This document shows, one piece after another, positions 25,719 through 34,478 of a DNA stretch of 64,000 nt. This DNA is from Spirosoma linguale DSM 74. Its GTDB lineage: Bacteria > Bacteroidota > Bacteroidia > Cytophagales > Spirosomataceae. The notes under the pieces are model-generated. The model saw only the letters and a program-made list of their open reading frames with translations, was not told the origin of the DNA and did no database searches. Made by a program: the position numbers and the translations under genes. Position 1 is the first letter of the stretch, and each line of letters opens with the position of its first letter. Location: assembly GCA_000024525.1 (NCBI GenBank), contig CP001769.1, positions 7,659,001 through 7,723,000 of the forward strand, in the 5' to 3' direction.

Positions 25719-27107
25719 ATGAAGAAGTTTATTGCCCTGTTTTTACTTATCTATCTGCCCGGCCTCCTGTTGGCGCAACAGCCGTTTTCGGGCGGACGGT
25801 TACGTGTGTCGGAGAACAAACGGTATTTAGTTCATCAGGACGGCACGCCGTTTTTTTGGCTGGGCGATACCGCCTGGGAGCTCTTTCATCGACTCAACCG
25901 CGAAGAAGCCGACCAATACCTGAAGCGCCGGGCCGAACAGGGCTTTACGGTGGTGCAGGCGGTGGCGCTGGCCGAGTTCGACGGCCTTAAAGAACCTAAT
26001 CCCTATGGCGAAGTGCCGCTGGTAGATAATGACCCGGCCAAACCGAATGAAGCCTATTTCAAGCACGTCGACTATATCGTTGATAAAGCGGCCCAGTACG
26101 GAATTGTGATTGCTTTCCTGCCAACCTGGGGTGATAAGGTCTTTAAAAGTTCATGGGGGCAGGGGCCGGAGATTTTTAACCCGACCAATGCAAAGGCCTA
26201 TGGGCGTTACCTGGGCAATCGCTACAAAAACCGCGAAAATATTGTCTGGGTACTGGGGGGCGACCGTCAGCCGCGCGATGGTTCATCCGATGTTGAACTC
26301 TGGCGGGCTATGGCTACTGGCATTCAGGAGGCTGTTGGCGGAGCTGATAAAGCCCTGATGACGTTTCACCCACAACCTAACGGTCTCGATGGGGGCGCGT
26401 CGAAGTGGTTTAAGAACGATGCCTGGTTCGACTTCAACATGCACCAGAACGGACACTGTCGCAACAACACTATGTACGACAACATCACGGTGTCGTACAA
26501 TAATCAGCCCGTAAAGCCCACGATGGATGCCGAACCGATCTATGAGGATCACCCGGTTTGCTTCAATGCCAAAGACCTGGGCACGTCCAACGCCTATGAC
26601 GTGCGGCTGTATGCCTACCTGGATTTGTTTGCAGGGGCGCACGGACATACCTACGGCTGCCACGACATCTGGCAGATGTACAGTGCTCAGCGTCCGGCCG
26701 TCAATGGGCCGCATATTTTTTGGCAGGAAGCCCTCGACCTGCCCGGTGCCAATCAGATGAAGCACGTTCGGCGGTTGATGACAGCCCGCCCTCTGCTGGC
26801 CCGTGTGCCCGATCAGTCAATCGTTGTGGAGGGTAACCTTGGCCCGGCCGAACGCATTCAGGCCACGCGAGGAACGGATTATGCCTTTGTCTATTCGGCC
26901 GTTGGAAAACCGTTTACCGTTAATCCGGGAAAGATTTCGGGCAAAACCATTACGGCTACCTGGTTCGATCCGCGTTCGGGGAAAACACAGTCGGCGGGGA
27001 CCTTCGATAACCAGAAACCCATGCAGTTTAAGCCACCTACGCAGGGATACGGGCAGGATTGGGTACTGGTACTAGACGATGCTGCTAAAAACTATGCGGC
27101 TTTGTAG
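25719..27107 (+). CDS. GH140-type glycoside hydrolase, apiosidase-like (DUF4038)
   Basis: Exported 462-residue enzyme with a signal peptide (MKKFIALFLLIYLPGLLLAQ). The DUF4038 TIM barrel covers about residues 30-360, beginning YLVHQDGTPFFWLGDTAWELFH; a collagen-binding-like small domain follows to the end. Candidate catalytic acids are Asp about 182 in VLGGDRQP and Glu about 272 in DAEPIYE, in the strand positions expected for GH140. Characterised GH140 members release apiose from rhamnogalacturonan-II side chains. Divergent pairing with an apionate lactonase-like gene fits that role. Other DUF4038 proteins have other or unknown substrates. Confidence 0.8.
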   Translation: MKKFIALFLLIYLPGLLLAQQPFSGGRLRVSENKRYLVHQDGTPFFWLGDTAWELFHRLNREEADQYLKRRAEQGFTVVQAVALAEFDGLKEPNPYGEVPLVDNDPAKPNEAYFKHVDYIVDKAAQYGIVIAFLPTWGDKVFKSSWGQGPEIFNPTNAKAYGRYLGNRYKNRENIVWVLGGDRQPRDGSSDVELWRAMATGIQEAVGGADKALMTFHPQPNGLDGGASKWFKNDAWFDFNMHQNGHCRNNTMYDNITVSYNNQPVKPTMDAEPIYEDHPVCFNAKDLGTSNAYDVRLYAYLDLFAGAHGHTYGCHDIWQMYSAQRPAVNGPHIFWQEALDLPGANQMKHVRRLMTARPLLARVPDQSIVVEGNLGPAERIQATRGTDYAFVYSAVGKPFTVNPGKISGKTITATWFDPRSGKTQSAGTFDNQKPMQFKPPTQGYGQDWVLVLDDAAKNYAAL

Positions 27108-27122
27108 AGAACTAGTTGTCTC

Positions 27123-27158
27123 TTCGTGGTGTCGGGTCCTCAGACCCGACACCACGAA
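27123..27158. repeat. 16-bp perfect hairpin, GACCCGACACCAC family
   Basis: Arms TTCGTGGTGTCGGGTC (27123-27138) and GACCCGACACCACGAA (27143-27158) with a 4-base loop, 16 bp after the apiosidase-like gene. The 13-mer GACCCGACACCAC recurs at 27984-27996. It could terminate the upstream gene, but no T-run follows. Confidence 0.85.
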
Positions 27159-27202
27159 TTATATATCCCACAATACCAAATACTGCTTATACCACTCTTC
27201 TC

Positions 27203-27859
27203 ATGAACTGTCTCCCGCATTCACCGCGCCGATTACTGCTTTTGCTCGTCGTTTTATTTATTCAGATATCCGTTTTTGCCCAGTCGCCCGAGAAAACGGT
27301 CTCGCTTTTTGACGGAAAAACCTTGACCGGCTGGAAGACCGTCGACCCTGCCCATCAAAAGCTGTGGTCGGTTGCTGACAGCATGATCAAAAGCGGTGAT
27401 GGCGTGCACAAGATACCCGAAAACACCTACCTGCATACGCTAAAAGAATACGGCGATTTTGAGTTTCGATGCCTGTTTCGGCTGCACGGCGACCCGAAAA
27501 CGGGGATGATCAACAGTGGTATTCAGTACCGCTCTTTGCTGGAAGGGGGTAAAATAGTGGGCTATCAGGCCGACATTGGCAACGGGTTTTGGGGCGATCT
27601 GTACGACGAACATCGCCGGGAAAAACTCGTCAGTGGCGATCTGCGAACGCTCCGGCACATCCTGAAGGAAGACGGTTGGAACAGCTATATCATCCGCTGC
27701 AAAGGCAACCGACACGAGCTCTACATCAACGGCGTTAAAACCTGCGATTACATCGAGAAAGACAGCAAGATTCCGCAGAAAGGCGTCATTGCCGTTCAGA
27801 TTCACAGCGGGGGCGTCGCCCAGGTCGAGTTTCGGGATCTGGTGATTGTGGAGTTGTGA
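27203..27859 (+). CDS. DUF1080 (3-keto-disaccharide hydrolase-type) exported protein
   Basis: The ATG at 27203 gives a 218-residue protein with signal peptide (RRLLLLLVVLFIQISVFAQ). The whole mature part is one DUF1080 jelly-roll: VSLFDGKTLTGWKTVD at its start, YGDFEFRCLFRLHGDPKTGMINSGIQYRS in the middle, and IAVQIHSGGVAQVEFRDLVI at the end. Some family members cleave 3-keto-glycosides made by periplasmic oxidoreductases. The neighbouring genes for secreted carbohydrate proteins fit such a role, but no sugar 3-dehydrogenase is identified in the window. Confidence 0.88.
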   Translation: MNCLPHSPRRLLLLLVVLFIQISVFAQSPEKTVSLFDGKTLTGWKTVDPAHQKLWSVADSMIKSGDGVHKIPENTYLHTLKEYGDFEFRCLFRLHGDPKTGMINSGIQYRSLLEGGKIVGYQADIGNGFWGDLYDEHRREKLVSGDLRTLRHILKEDGWNSYIIRCKGNRHELYINGVKTCDYIEKDSKIPQKGVIAVQIHSGGVAQVEFRDLVIVEL

Positions 27860-27897
27860 ACGCAGGCTTCCTTTTCGTGATATCAGTTTCTTAAAAC

Positions 27898-27996
27898 TGA
27901 CAAGTGAGGTTTCTCAAAACCGAAAGAATCAACTAGGTTTTTAGAAAGCTTACTTGTCGGGTCTGACCGGGCTGGCGCTCCAGGACCCGACACCAC
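27898..27996. repeat. Composite inverted repeats before the cupredoxin gene
   Basis: Contains GACAAGT / ACTTGTC (27898-27904, 27952-27958) and TGTCGGGTC / GACCCGACA (27955-27963, 27984-27992). The end, GACCCGACACCAC at 27984-27996, is identical to part of the hairpin at 27123-27158. It lies in a 214-bp gap between two plus-strand genes. Confidence 0.65.
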
Positions 27997-28073
27997 TTAC
28001 AATCAGTAGAAAATCAAGTCATTCAGTTTCATAGATAAACGTATTTACATTCACCGGCTTACGACTTATTCCC

Positions 28074-30947
28074 ATGAAGAGGTCCTATTTATTCATCCCT
28101 TTTGTCGGCGCGGCTCTTGCTCTGACCAGCCTACAAAGCCCCGCCCAATCGACTAAAGCCAAACCGGCTGTGCAGGCCACCGAAAAGGTTGACCGGGAGT
28201 ATGCGATGGAGGCTACTATGCTCGGGTACTTCTCGAAAGATGGTGCCCGAAATCCTACGCTGAAAGCCAATAAAGGTGACCGCGTTCGGATTACGATTAC
28301 CAATGGCGAGCAGATGACGCACGACATTTCGCTGGAGAAGCTAGGCCTAAAAAGTAAGTCGATCAACGACAAGGGAGCCAGCACCAGCATCACGTTTACC
28401 GCCGATAAGAGCGATGTCTATTACTGCTCGGTACCGGGCCACCGGGCGGCTGGCATGGTCGGTAATTTCGAGGTGGTGGAAGGCGCGCTGACAACCGCGA
28501 CCGTTGCTGGACAGGTGCCGATGAAGAACGGCAAACCCCTCAACCTGAATTTCGAAACAGGCACCCTGGCCGACTGGACCGCTACCGGCGATGCGTTCAC
28601 GAATCCGCTCGTCGATCAGGACCCCTCACCGGTACATGACAAAGAGATGCACATCGGTTTTGATGGGAAGTATTTTCTGACCAGCGGGGGCACTGTCAAC
28701 TATAAGCAAACCGGCACGTTAACGTCTGTGCCTTTCACTGTTACTCAGCCGTTTGCGGCTTTCAAAGTGTCGGGAGGGGCGTTGCAGGATACGCGGGTCG
28801 AACTCGTGCAGGCTGGAACCGACAAGGTTATTTTTCACAGTACAGGGCAGGGGCGGGCTACGCTTCAGCCGGTAGTGGTTGACTTGACGCCCTATCAGAA
28901 TCAGGAGATTTTCATTCGGATCATCGACAATGAAACCGGTATTTCGCAGATCCCTTACATTCCGAACGATAAGCTGGCGCATATCAACTTCGATGATTTT
29001 CAGTTCTATGCCTCTCGGCCGAATTTCCCTAATGAGCTGAACCAGAAAGATATTATCATTCTGCCACCGCTCGATCCCGTTCTTCACGCTGGGCTGTCGG
29101 GTATTGAAGCGGCCAAAGTAATGACGCTGCCTAAGGGCTTCAAGATCACGCTGGCTGCCGCTGAGCCGGATGTTGTCAAACCCATCTGCTTTACGCTCGA
29201 TCCACGCGGTCGGCTTTGGGTGGTTGAAGGGCATACTTATCCCGTTCCGGCACCGGAAGGCCAGGGCCGCGACCGCATCCTTATTCTGGAAGACACCAAC
29301 GGCGATGGCACGCTGGACAGCCGGAAGGTCTTTGCCGAAGGACTGAATCTGGTTAGTGGCATCGAAGTAGGCATGGGGGGCGTGTGGCTGGGGGCGGCTC
29401 CGTACCTGCTGTTCATCCCCACCGATTTTAAAACGGACAAACCGTTGGGGCCACCTCAGAAAATGCTCGATGGCTGGGGCACCGACGATACCCACGAAGT
29501 CTTGAACAGCCTCCGCTGGGGCCCCGATGGCTGGCTCTACGGCACGCATGGCGTGTTTACGCACTCCAACGTTGGCAAGCCCGGCGCTCCTGATTCTGAA
29601 CGGACGAAGCTAAACGCCGGTGTCTGGCGCTTTCACCCCACCACGCAAAAATTTGAACTGTTCTCGGAAGGTACCAGCAACCCCTGGGGGCTCGATTTCA
29701 ATGATTATGGGCATGCCTTCGTAACGGCCTGTGTGATTCCGCACATGTACAACATGATTCAGGGAGGGCGTTATTTTCGGCAGGCGGGCAAGCACTTTAA
29801 CCCCTACACCTACGACGATATCAAAACCCACGCTGACCACGTGCATTGGGTGGGCGAACGCGGACCCCATGCGGGTAACTTCCGGTCGGCGTCGGCAGGT
29901 GGTGGCCACGCGCATTCGGGAGCCATGATCTACCTGGGGGGCGACAGTTGGCCGAAGGAATACCGGAACGATATTTTCATGAACAATATCAACGGAGCCA
30001 AGCTGAATAACGACCACCCCGTTCGAGCCGGGTCGGGGTATATGGTGACGCACAAACCCGATTTTCTGACCATGAACGACTCCTGGTCGCAGTGGCTGAA
30101 TATGAAATATGACCCCAGCGGTTCGGTCTGGGCCATCGACTGGTACGATAAGAACCAGTGTCACAGCCCAAACCCGGATGTGCATAACAAAACGATGGGC
30201 CGGATTTTCAAGATTACCAACGAAAATGACAAATGGGTTCAGGTCGACCTTTCCAAAGCATCGGATATGGAACTGGTCAAGTACCAGCTGAATGCCAACG
30301 AGTGGTATGTTCGTCAGGCCCGGACTCTTTTGCAGGAACGGGGTCCGAATAAAAAAGTACACAAAGCCCTGAAAGAAATTCTGGCGAAAAATCCCGACCC
30401 GACCCGGAAGCTACGTGCCTTGTGGGCATTGCATGTCACGAAGGGGCTTTCAGAAAAGGAGCTGACGGATTTATTAGCAGACGAAAGCGACTACGTTCGG
30501 AGCTGGGCGATTCAGTTATTGACCGAGAACAAGAATGTATCGCCCGAAACCCTGAAACGGTTTGCGGCTTTGGCGCAGAACGACAACTCGGCGCTCGTTC
30601 GGCTGTACCTGACCTCCGCCATGCTTCGTCTGGACCCGGCTCAGCGGTGGGACGTGATGGATGCGCTCGTGCAGAAAGTTCAGGATAAGGATGATCACAA
30701 TCTGCCGTTGATGGTATGGTATGCGTCGGAACCGCTGGCTGCTATCGACATGAAACGGGCACTGGCCATGGCTCAGAAGTCGAAGCTGCCGAAACAGCTG
30801 GCATACACTATTCAGCGCATTGGTGCCATCGGTACGGATGATGCCAAGAAACTGCTCAAAGAACTGAACGACCGCGTCGGTAAACTCGACCATTCGCACG
30901 AGAACCACGAAATTCAGGAGTTGATCGCCAAAGTGCTGGAAGAGTGA
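28074..30947 (+). CDS. Cupredoxin-PVC-type dehydrogenase-HEAT multidomain protein
   Basis: A 957-residue exported protein. After the signal peptide, residues 40-135 form a plastocyanin/azurin-like domain with a complete type-1 copper set: His83, Cys118, His123, Met128. Residues 150-310 look like a carbohydrate-binding-type beta domain (LNFETGTLADWTATG). Residues 330-720 are the PVC-type membrane-bound dehydrogenase propeller (FKITLAAAEPDVVKPICFTLDPRGRLWVVE), and 735-957 are HEAT repeats. No CxxCH haem site is present, although related proteins often carry a C-terminal cytochrome c. It probably performs periplasmic oxidation with copper as electron carrier; the substrate is unknown. Confidence 0.82.
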   Translation: MKRSYLFIPFVGAALALTSLQSPAQSTKAKPAVQATEKVDREYAMEATMLGYFSKDGARNPTLKANKGDRVRITITNGEQMTHDISLEKLGLKSKSINDKGASTSITFTADKSDVYYCSVPGHRAAGMVGNFEVVEGALTTATVAGQVPMKNGKPLNLNFETGTLADWTATGDAFTNPLVDQDPSPVHDKEMHIGFDGKYFLTSGGTVNYKQTGTLTSVPFTVTQPFAAFKVSGGALQDTRVELVQAGTDKVIFHSTGQGRATLQPVVVDLTPYQNQEIFIRIIDNETGISQIPYIPNDKLAHINFDDFQFYASRPNFPNELNQKDIIILPPLDPVLHAGLSGIEAAKVMTLPKGFKITLAAAEPDVVKPICFTLDPRGRLWVVEGHTYPVPAPEGQGRDRILILEDTNGDGTLDSRKVFAEGLNLVSGIEVGMGGVWLGAAPYLLFIPTDFKTDKPLGPPQKMLDGWGTDDTHEVLNSLRWGPDGWLYGTHGVFTHSNVGKPGAPDSERTKLNAGVWRFHPTTQKFELFSEGTSNPWGLDFNDYGHAFVTACVIPHMYNMIQGGRYFRQAGKHFNPYTYDDIKTHADHVHWVGERGPHAGNFRSASAGGGHAHSGAMIYLGGDSWPKEYRNDIFMNNINGAKLNNDHPVRAGSGYMVTHKPDFLTMNDSWSQWLNMKYDPSGSVWAIDWYDKNQCHSPNPDVHNKTMGRIFKITNENDKWVQVDLSKASDMELVKYQLNANEWYVRQARTLLQERGPNKKVHKALKEILAKNPDPTRKLRALWALHVTKGLSEKELTDLLADESDYVRSWAIQLLTENKNVSPETLKRFAALAQNDNSALVRLYLTSAMLRLDPAQRWDVMDALVQKVQDKDDHNLPLMVWYASEPLAAIDMKRALAMAQKSKLPKQLAYTIQRIGAIGTDDAKKLLKELNDRVGKLDHSHENHEIQELIAKVLEE

Positions 30948-30981
30948 ATGAGCCCAAAGAAGATAAGTCACTCAAGCTCTG

Positions 30982-31030
30982 TTGAGTTGTAGTACCGAGC
31001 GTCGGCCCGGCGACCGGTACTACAACTCAA
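30982..31030. repeat. 16-bp inverted repeat, GTAGTACCG family
   Basis: Arms TTGAGTTGTAGTACCG (30982-30997) and its exact complement (31015-31030), with further GTCG/CGAC pairing in the 17-base middle. It shares GTAGTACCG with the large element at 23980-24080 and follows the cupredoxin gene by 35 bp. Confidence 0.85.
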
Positions 31031-31058
31031 AAATTCTTTTTTATCAAATCGACTCCCT

Positions 31059-32342
31059 ATGAATATATCCATAGAAATAAATCGCCAACTCCTGCTAACT
31101 GGACTACTCCTCTGCGGTTGCATGGCAACTGCCTATGGACAGGAAAAGAAAACCCTCTTTGATGTCCGCCAGAAGCAGGCCGAAACCGCTACCAGAGCTG
31201 CCAACTCAGCGACCCCGGTTGTTCCAGCGGGTGATTTTAAAAAGACCACCCTCACCCGCGATTTTATTTCGGAAGGGGTAGCCGTGGCCGATCTGAATAA
31301 AGACGGACGCATGGACATTGTAGCCGGATACTACTGGTTTGAAGCCCCCAACTGGACGCGCCACGAGATGGCTTCGTCCCGCACCTTCGACCCCCGGAAG
31401 GAATACAGCGAGTCGTTCCTGAACCTAGGCATGGATGTAAATCTGGATGGTTGGGACGATGTCGTGATTATTGATTTTCCCGGAAAACCCGCGTTCTGGT
31501 TCGAAAACCCGAAGCATAAAACGGGTGCAGCCACCTCGGGCGAGTGGAAAAAGCACATCATTGCCGACTCAATAGGCATCGCCAACGAGTCGCCGGGCTT
31601 TATTGATATAGACGGCGACGGACGCCTGGATATTTTGTGTGGCGATAAAGCAAAAAAGCAGATCGTCTGGTTGAAACCCCCGTCCAAACCCGGCGAAACG
31701 GAATGGGAACGGTATCCGCTGAGCAAGGAGAATGTACCGGGGACGGAAATCTTCTCCCACGGCATCGGCTACGGCGATGTGGATAAAGACGGTATTAAAG
31801 ACGTTGTGATTCGGGATGGCTGGTTTAAAGGAACAACCGATAATAAATCCGGCAACTGGGTGTTTCACCCCGCTGATTTGGGTGAACCCTGCTCACACAT
31901 GCAGGTGTTGGACGTGAACGGCGATGGTAAAAATGATGTCGTCAGCGCATCGGCGCACGCGCTGGGCATCTGGTGGCATGAGCAGGTGATGGATGAACAG
32001 GGGAAAATTAATTTCAAAACCCACCTCATGAGCAACACCACCGCCCAAACCCACTCGTCCATCATGGCCGACCTGAACGGCGACGGTCGCGCCGACTACA
32101 TCACGGGCAAACGCTTTCTGGCCCACCACGGCCGCGACCCCGGCGACAGTGACCCCGGCATCCTGCTCTGGTTTGAGTTCACGCCCGGCAAGGCACCCTA
32201 CTACAAAGAGCACATCATCGACAACGATTCCGGTGCGGGCCTCAACATCGTAGCGCAGGACATGAACGGCGACAAAAAGCCCGACATCGTCATCGCCAAC
32301 AAGAACGGCGTGTTCCTGTTTGAGAACAAGGTGAGGAAGTAG
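31059..32342 (+). CDS. Exported FG-GAP/VCBS-repeat protein
   Basis: A 427-residue exported protein with signal peptide (LLLTGLLLCGCMATAYGQ). The body is made of VCBS/FG-GAP beta-propeller repeats with calcium-type loops: DLNKDGRMDIVAGYYWFE, DVNLDGWDDVVIIDFPG, DIDGDGRLDILCGD, DVDKDGIKDVVIRDGWF, DVNGDGKNDVVSAS, DLNGDGRADYITG and DMNGDKKPDIVIAN. Such proteins bind ligands or carbohydrates; none of the repeats shows a catalytic motif. It lies directly downstream of the cupredoxin/dehydrogenase gene on the same strand and probably acts in the same envelope process. Confidence 0.88.
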   Translation: MNISIEINRQLLLTGLLLCGCMATAYGQEKKTLFDVRQKQAETATRAANSATPVVPAGDFKKTTLTRDFISEGVAVADLNKDGRMDIVAGYYWFEAPNWTRHEMASSRTFDPRKEYSESFLNLGMDVNLDGWDDVVIIDFPGKPAFWFENPKHKTGAATSGEWKKHIIADSIGIANESPGFIDIDGDGRLDILCGDKAKKQIVWLKPPSKPGETEWERYPLSKENVPGTEIFSHGIGYGDVDKDGIKDVVIRDGWFKGTTDNKSGNWVFHPADLGEPCSHMQVLDVNGDGKNDVVSASAHALGIWWHEQVMDEQGKINFKTHLMSNTTAQTHSSIMADLNGDGRADYITGKRFLAHHGRDPGDSDPGILLWFEFTPGKAPYYKEHIIDNDSGAGLNIVAQDMNGDKKPDIVIANKNGVFLFENKVRK

Positions 32343-32365
32343 AACGGCAGTTTATCAATTTCGGT

Positions 32366-32395
32366 TAGGCGAAGATATTTCGGTATCTTCGCCTA
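32366..32395 (+). terminator. Hairpin terminator after the VCBS gene
   Basis: Perfect 12-bp stem TAGGCGAAGATA / TATCTTCGCCTA with a 6-base loop, starting 24 bp after the stop codon and followed by a T-rich stretch. A smaller hairpin TCAGCG-gaa-CGCTGA lies at 32432-32446. Confidence 0.8.
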
Positions 32396-32474
32396 CGTTG
32401 TTTTAGAGTAACCTGGACGTCCCGTCCGGGGTCAGCGGAACGCTGATAATTGAGTGTGAATAAATCTGCAAAGT

Positions 32475-33737
32475 ATGGCTACTGAAAACCCCCGCGTCTG
32501 GTTCAAGAGTATCTCACTCGAAAACGTCCGTTCCTTCGGCACAAAGCAGACGATCAACTTCACCGACAAAGACGGCAATGCCGCCCGCTGGAATGTGATT
32601 TTAGGCGACAATGGAACGGGAAAGACGACGGTGTTGAAGTGTATCTATATTTCGGCACAGAATTCTTACAGTTTTTATGAGTATGAGTGGAGTTATAAAG
32701 GCTTAGCTCGAATTAATAGTAAAGGGCCGAATGTAATGGGTTTAGTGACAGGGGTATTAGGGATAAATGATAATGAGGAGAAAGTAGGGTTTAGTACGAA
32801 ATATGTGCCTTTAGAGTCTGGTAGATTTAGTGTTGATATTTTAGATGAGTTTAATTTTACACTACCTGAAAGAAATAATTTTGAGGTAATATATGCTTAT
32901 GGTGCAGCACGACGGATCAGTGCAGGAATATTAAATAACTATGCGGAAGATGAAAGACGAGTTGTGAATTTGTTTTCGGAAAATAGCGCACTACTAAATG
33001 CTGAGAAGTGGCTTATTCAAGCAGAGTATATTTCTTTAAAAGAACCAAAATTTGCTACTCAATTTCTTATAGTTCTAAATATATTAAAGAAGCTATTTAG
33101 AGGTGAAGTATCTGATATATTTATTAAAACTGAAACCGGAGAGCCCAGAGTCTTCTTTAAAACTCACTACGGCGACGTTCGCCTTCACGAATTAAGCCTC
33201 GGCTACAAAACCCTAATTGCGTGGATGGTTGATTTTGCCAAAGGTTTGCTTGATCGCTATCCAGATAGTGAAAATCCCTTAGCCGAACCTGCCGTTTGTT
33301 TAGTGGATGAAATAGATTTACACCTTCACCCAAAATTTCAACGAACGATTATTCAGTTCCTAACCGAAACGTTTCCAAATACACAGTTCATCGTTACGGC
33401 GCATAGTCCGTTGATTGTTCAGTCGGCAGAGGATGCAAACATTATTTTGCTGAAGCGTGAGGGCAGTGAAACGGTGGTTGCTGATAGTATAGACGTGCAT
33501 AGCTGGCGTGTTGACCAGATTCTGAGTAGCGATTTGTTTGGTGGCATAAGCCCCAGACCGCCACAGGCAGAAGATAGAATGCAACGCCGACGTGCGTTGT
33601 TATTGAAAGATAGCCGAACCGAAAAGGAAGATAAAGAACTGGAGCAACTGGATGAAGAACTGGGTCAGCTTAAGGCTTCAGAGTCGGAAGAAGCGTTAAA
33701 AGCACTTGAACTAATTGGGAAAGTTTTGAGCAAATAA
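32475..33737 (+). CDS. ptuA: AAA ATPase, Septu PtuA-like
   Basis: A 420-residue ABC/RecF-type ATPase. It opens VWFKSISLENVRSFGTKQTINF, has Walker A GDNGTGKTT at about residues 43-51, Walker B CLVDEIDLHLHPKFQ near 275 and the H-loop FIVTAHSPLIVQSA near 305, with a charged helical C-terminus. In Septu anti-phage systems such an ATPase pairs with an HNH nuclease, and an HNH gene starts 3 bp downstream here. The section 32640-33170 is visibly AT-richer than its surroundings, as expected of a transferred defence gene. Related single ATPases (OLD-like) are the alternative, but the partner argues for Septu. Confidence 0.82.
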   Translation: MATENPRVWFKSISLENVRSFGTKQTINFTDKDGNAARWNVILGDNGTGKTTVLKCIYISAQNSYSFYEYEWSYKGLARINSKGPNVMGLVTGVLGINDNEEKVGFSTKYVPLESGRFSVDILDEFNFTLPERNNFEVIYAYGAARRISAGILNNYAEDERRVVNLFSENSALLNAEKWLIQAEYISLKEPKFATQFLIVLNILKKLFRGEVSDIFIKTETGEPRVFFKTHYGDVRLHELSLGYKTLIAWMVDFAKGLLDRYPDSENPLAEPAVCLVDEIDLHLHPKFQRTIIQFLTETFPNTQFIVTAHSPLIVQSAEDANIILLKREGSETVVADSIDVHSWRVDQILSSDLFGGISPRPPQAEDRMQRRRALLLKDSRTEKEDKELEQLDEELGQLKASESEEALKALELIGKVLSK

Positions 33738-33740
33738 CTC

Positions 33741-34478
33741 GTGATTAAAATTGACAAATCCGCCGTAATAGTACCATCAATTTTAGCGAGTAATGGAAGA
33801 GGGGAGCAGGCAGCAGATGCGCTAAAGGCTTTGTTTGATAAGGGAGATACGACCTTTGTGTTTAACAAAGCTATCTATGGTCATAAAACAGTAAAAGAAG
33901 CACTAATTGAAATTCAGCACAATAAATGTTGTTTCTACGAAGCTAAAATTACGCACATTTCGCACGGTGATGTCGAGCATTTTCGACCGAAAGCGGGTTA
34001 TCAGATTGATGAGATGCAGGGGTTGATAAAACCCGGCTACTACTGGCTGGCCTATGATTTTAGTAACCTGTTTTTCTGTTGTCAGGTATGTAATCAGACA
34101 TACAAGAAAAACTATTTTCCACTAGCCGACGAACGTAAACGGGCCAATTCGCATAATGACGATTACACACTGGAAGAAAGTTTGATTTTGCATCCGGCAC
34201 TCGATGTGATTGATGACCATTTGGGGTTTGAAGCGGAGATCATAAAGCCGAAAAATGGCTCTCAAAAAGGTGCCGAAACGATCAAACGAACAGGATTGAA
34301 CCGCCCCGTATTATTAGAAGAGCGACTTTCCTATCTGAAAACGCTACGATTTTTAGAAGAGGCAGCAAAAGGAGATACAGAAACGGCTATGGAATGCCGT
34401 GCTCACTTCAAAGAGGTTGGAAAGAGGAAACACCTCTATTCGGCTATGGTACGCGCCAACTTCCCCGACCTAATCTAA
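33741..34478 (+). CDS. ptuB: HNH endonuclease, Septu PtuB-like, altered zinc knuckle
   Basis: A 245-residue protein read from a GTG at 33741, 3 bp after ptuA. The HNH pattern is seen at residues 55-115: NKCCFYEAK, DVEHFRPKAGY with the HNH histidine, YYWLAYDFSNLFFCCQVCNQTYKKNYFP. The second CxxC is intact, but the first knuckle reads KCCFYE where relatives have KCxYCE, so its second cysteine is Tyr. The codon is tac. The paired Septu ATPase lies upstream. Activity may persist with a different ligand, or may be lost. The gene's last 4 bp overlap a convergent DinB-like gene. Confidence 0.82.
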   Translation: MIKIDKSAVIVPSILASNGRGEQAADALKALFDKGDTTFVFNKAIYGHKTVKEALIEIQHNKCCFYEAKITHISHGDVEHFRPKAGYQIDEMQGLIKPGYYWLAYDFSNLFFCCQVCNQTYKKNYFPLADERKRANSHNDDYTLEESLILHPALDVIDDHLGFEAEIIKPKNGSQKGAETIKRTGLNRPVLLEERLSYLKTLRFLEEAAKGDTETAMECRAHFKEVGKRKHLYSAMVRANFPDLI

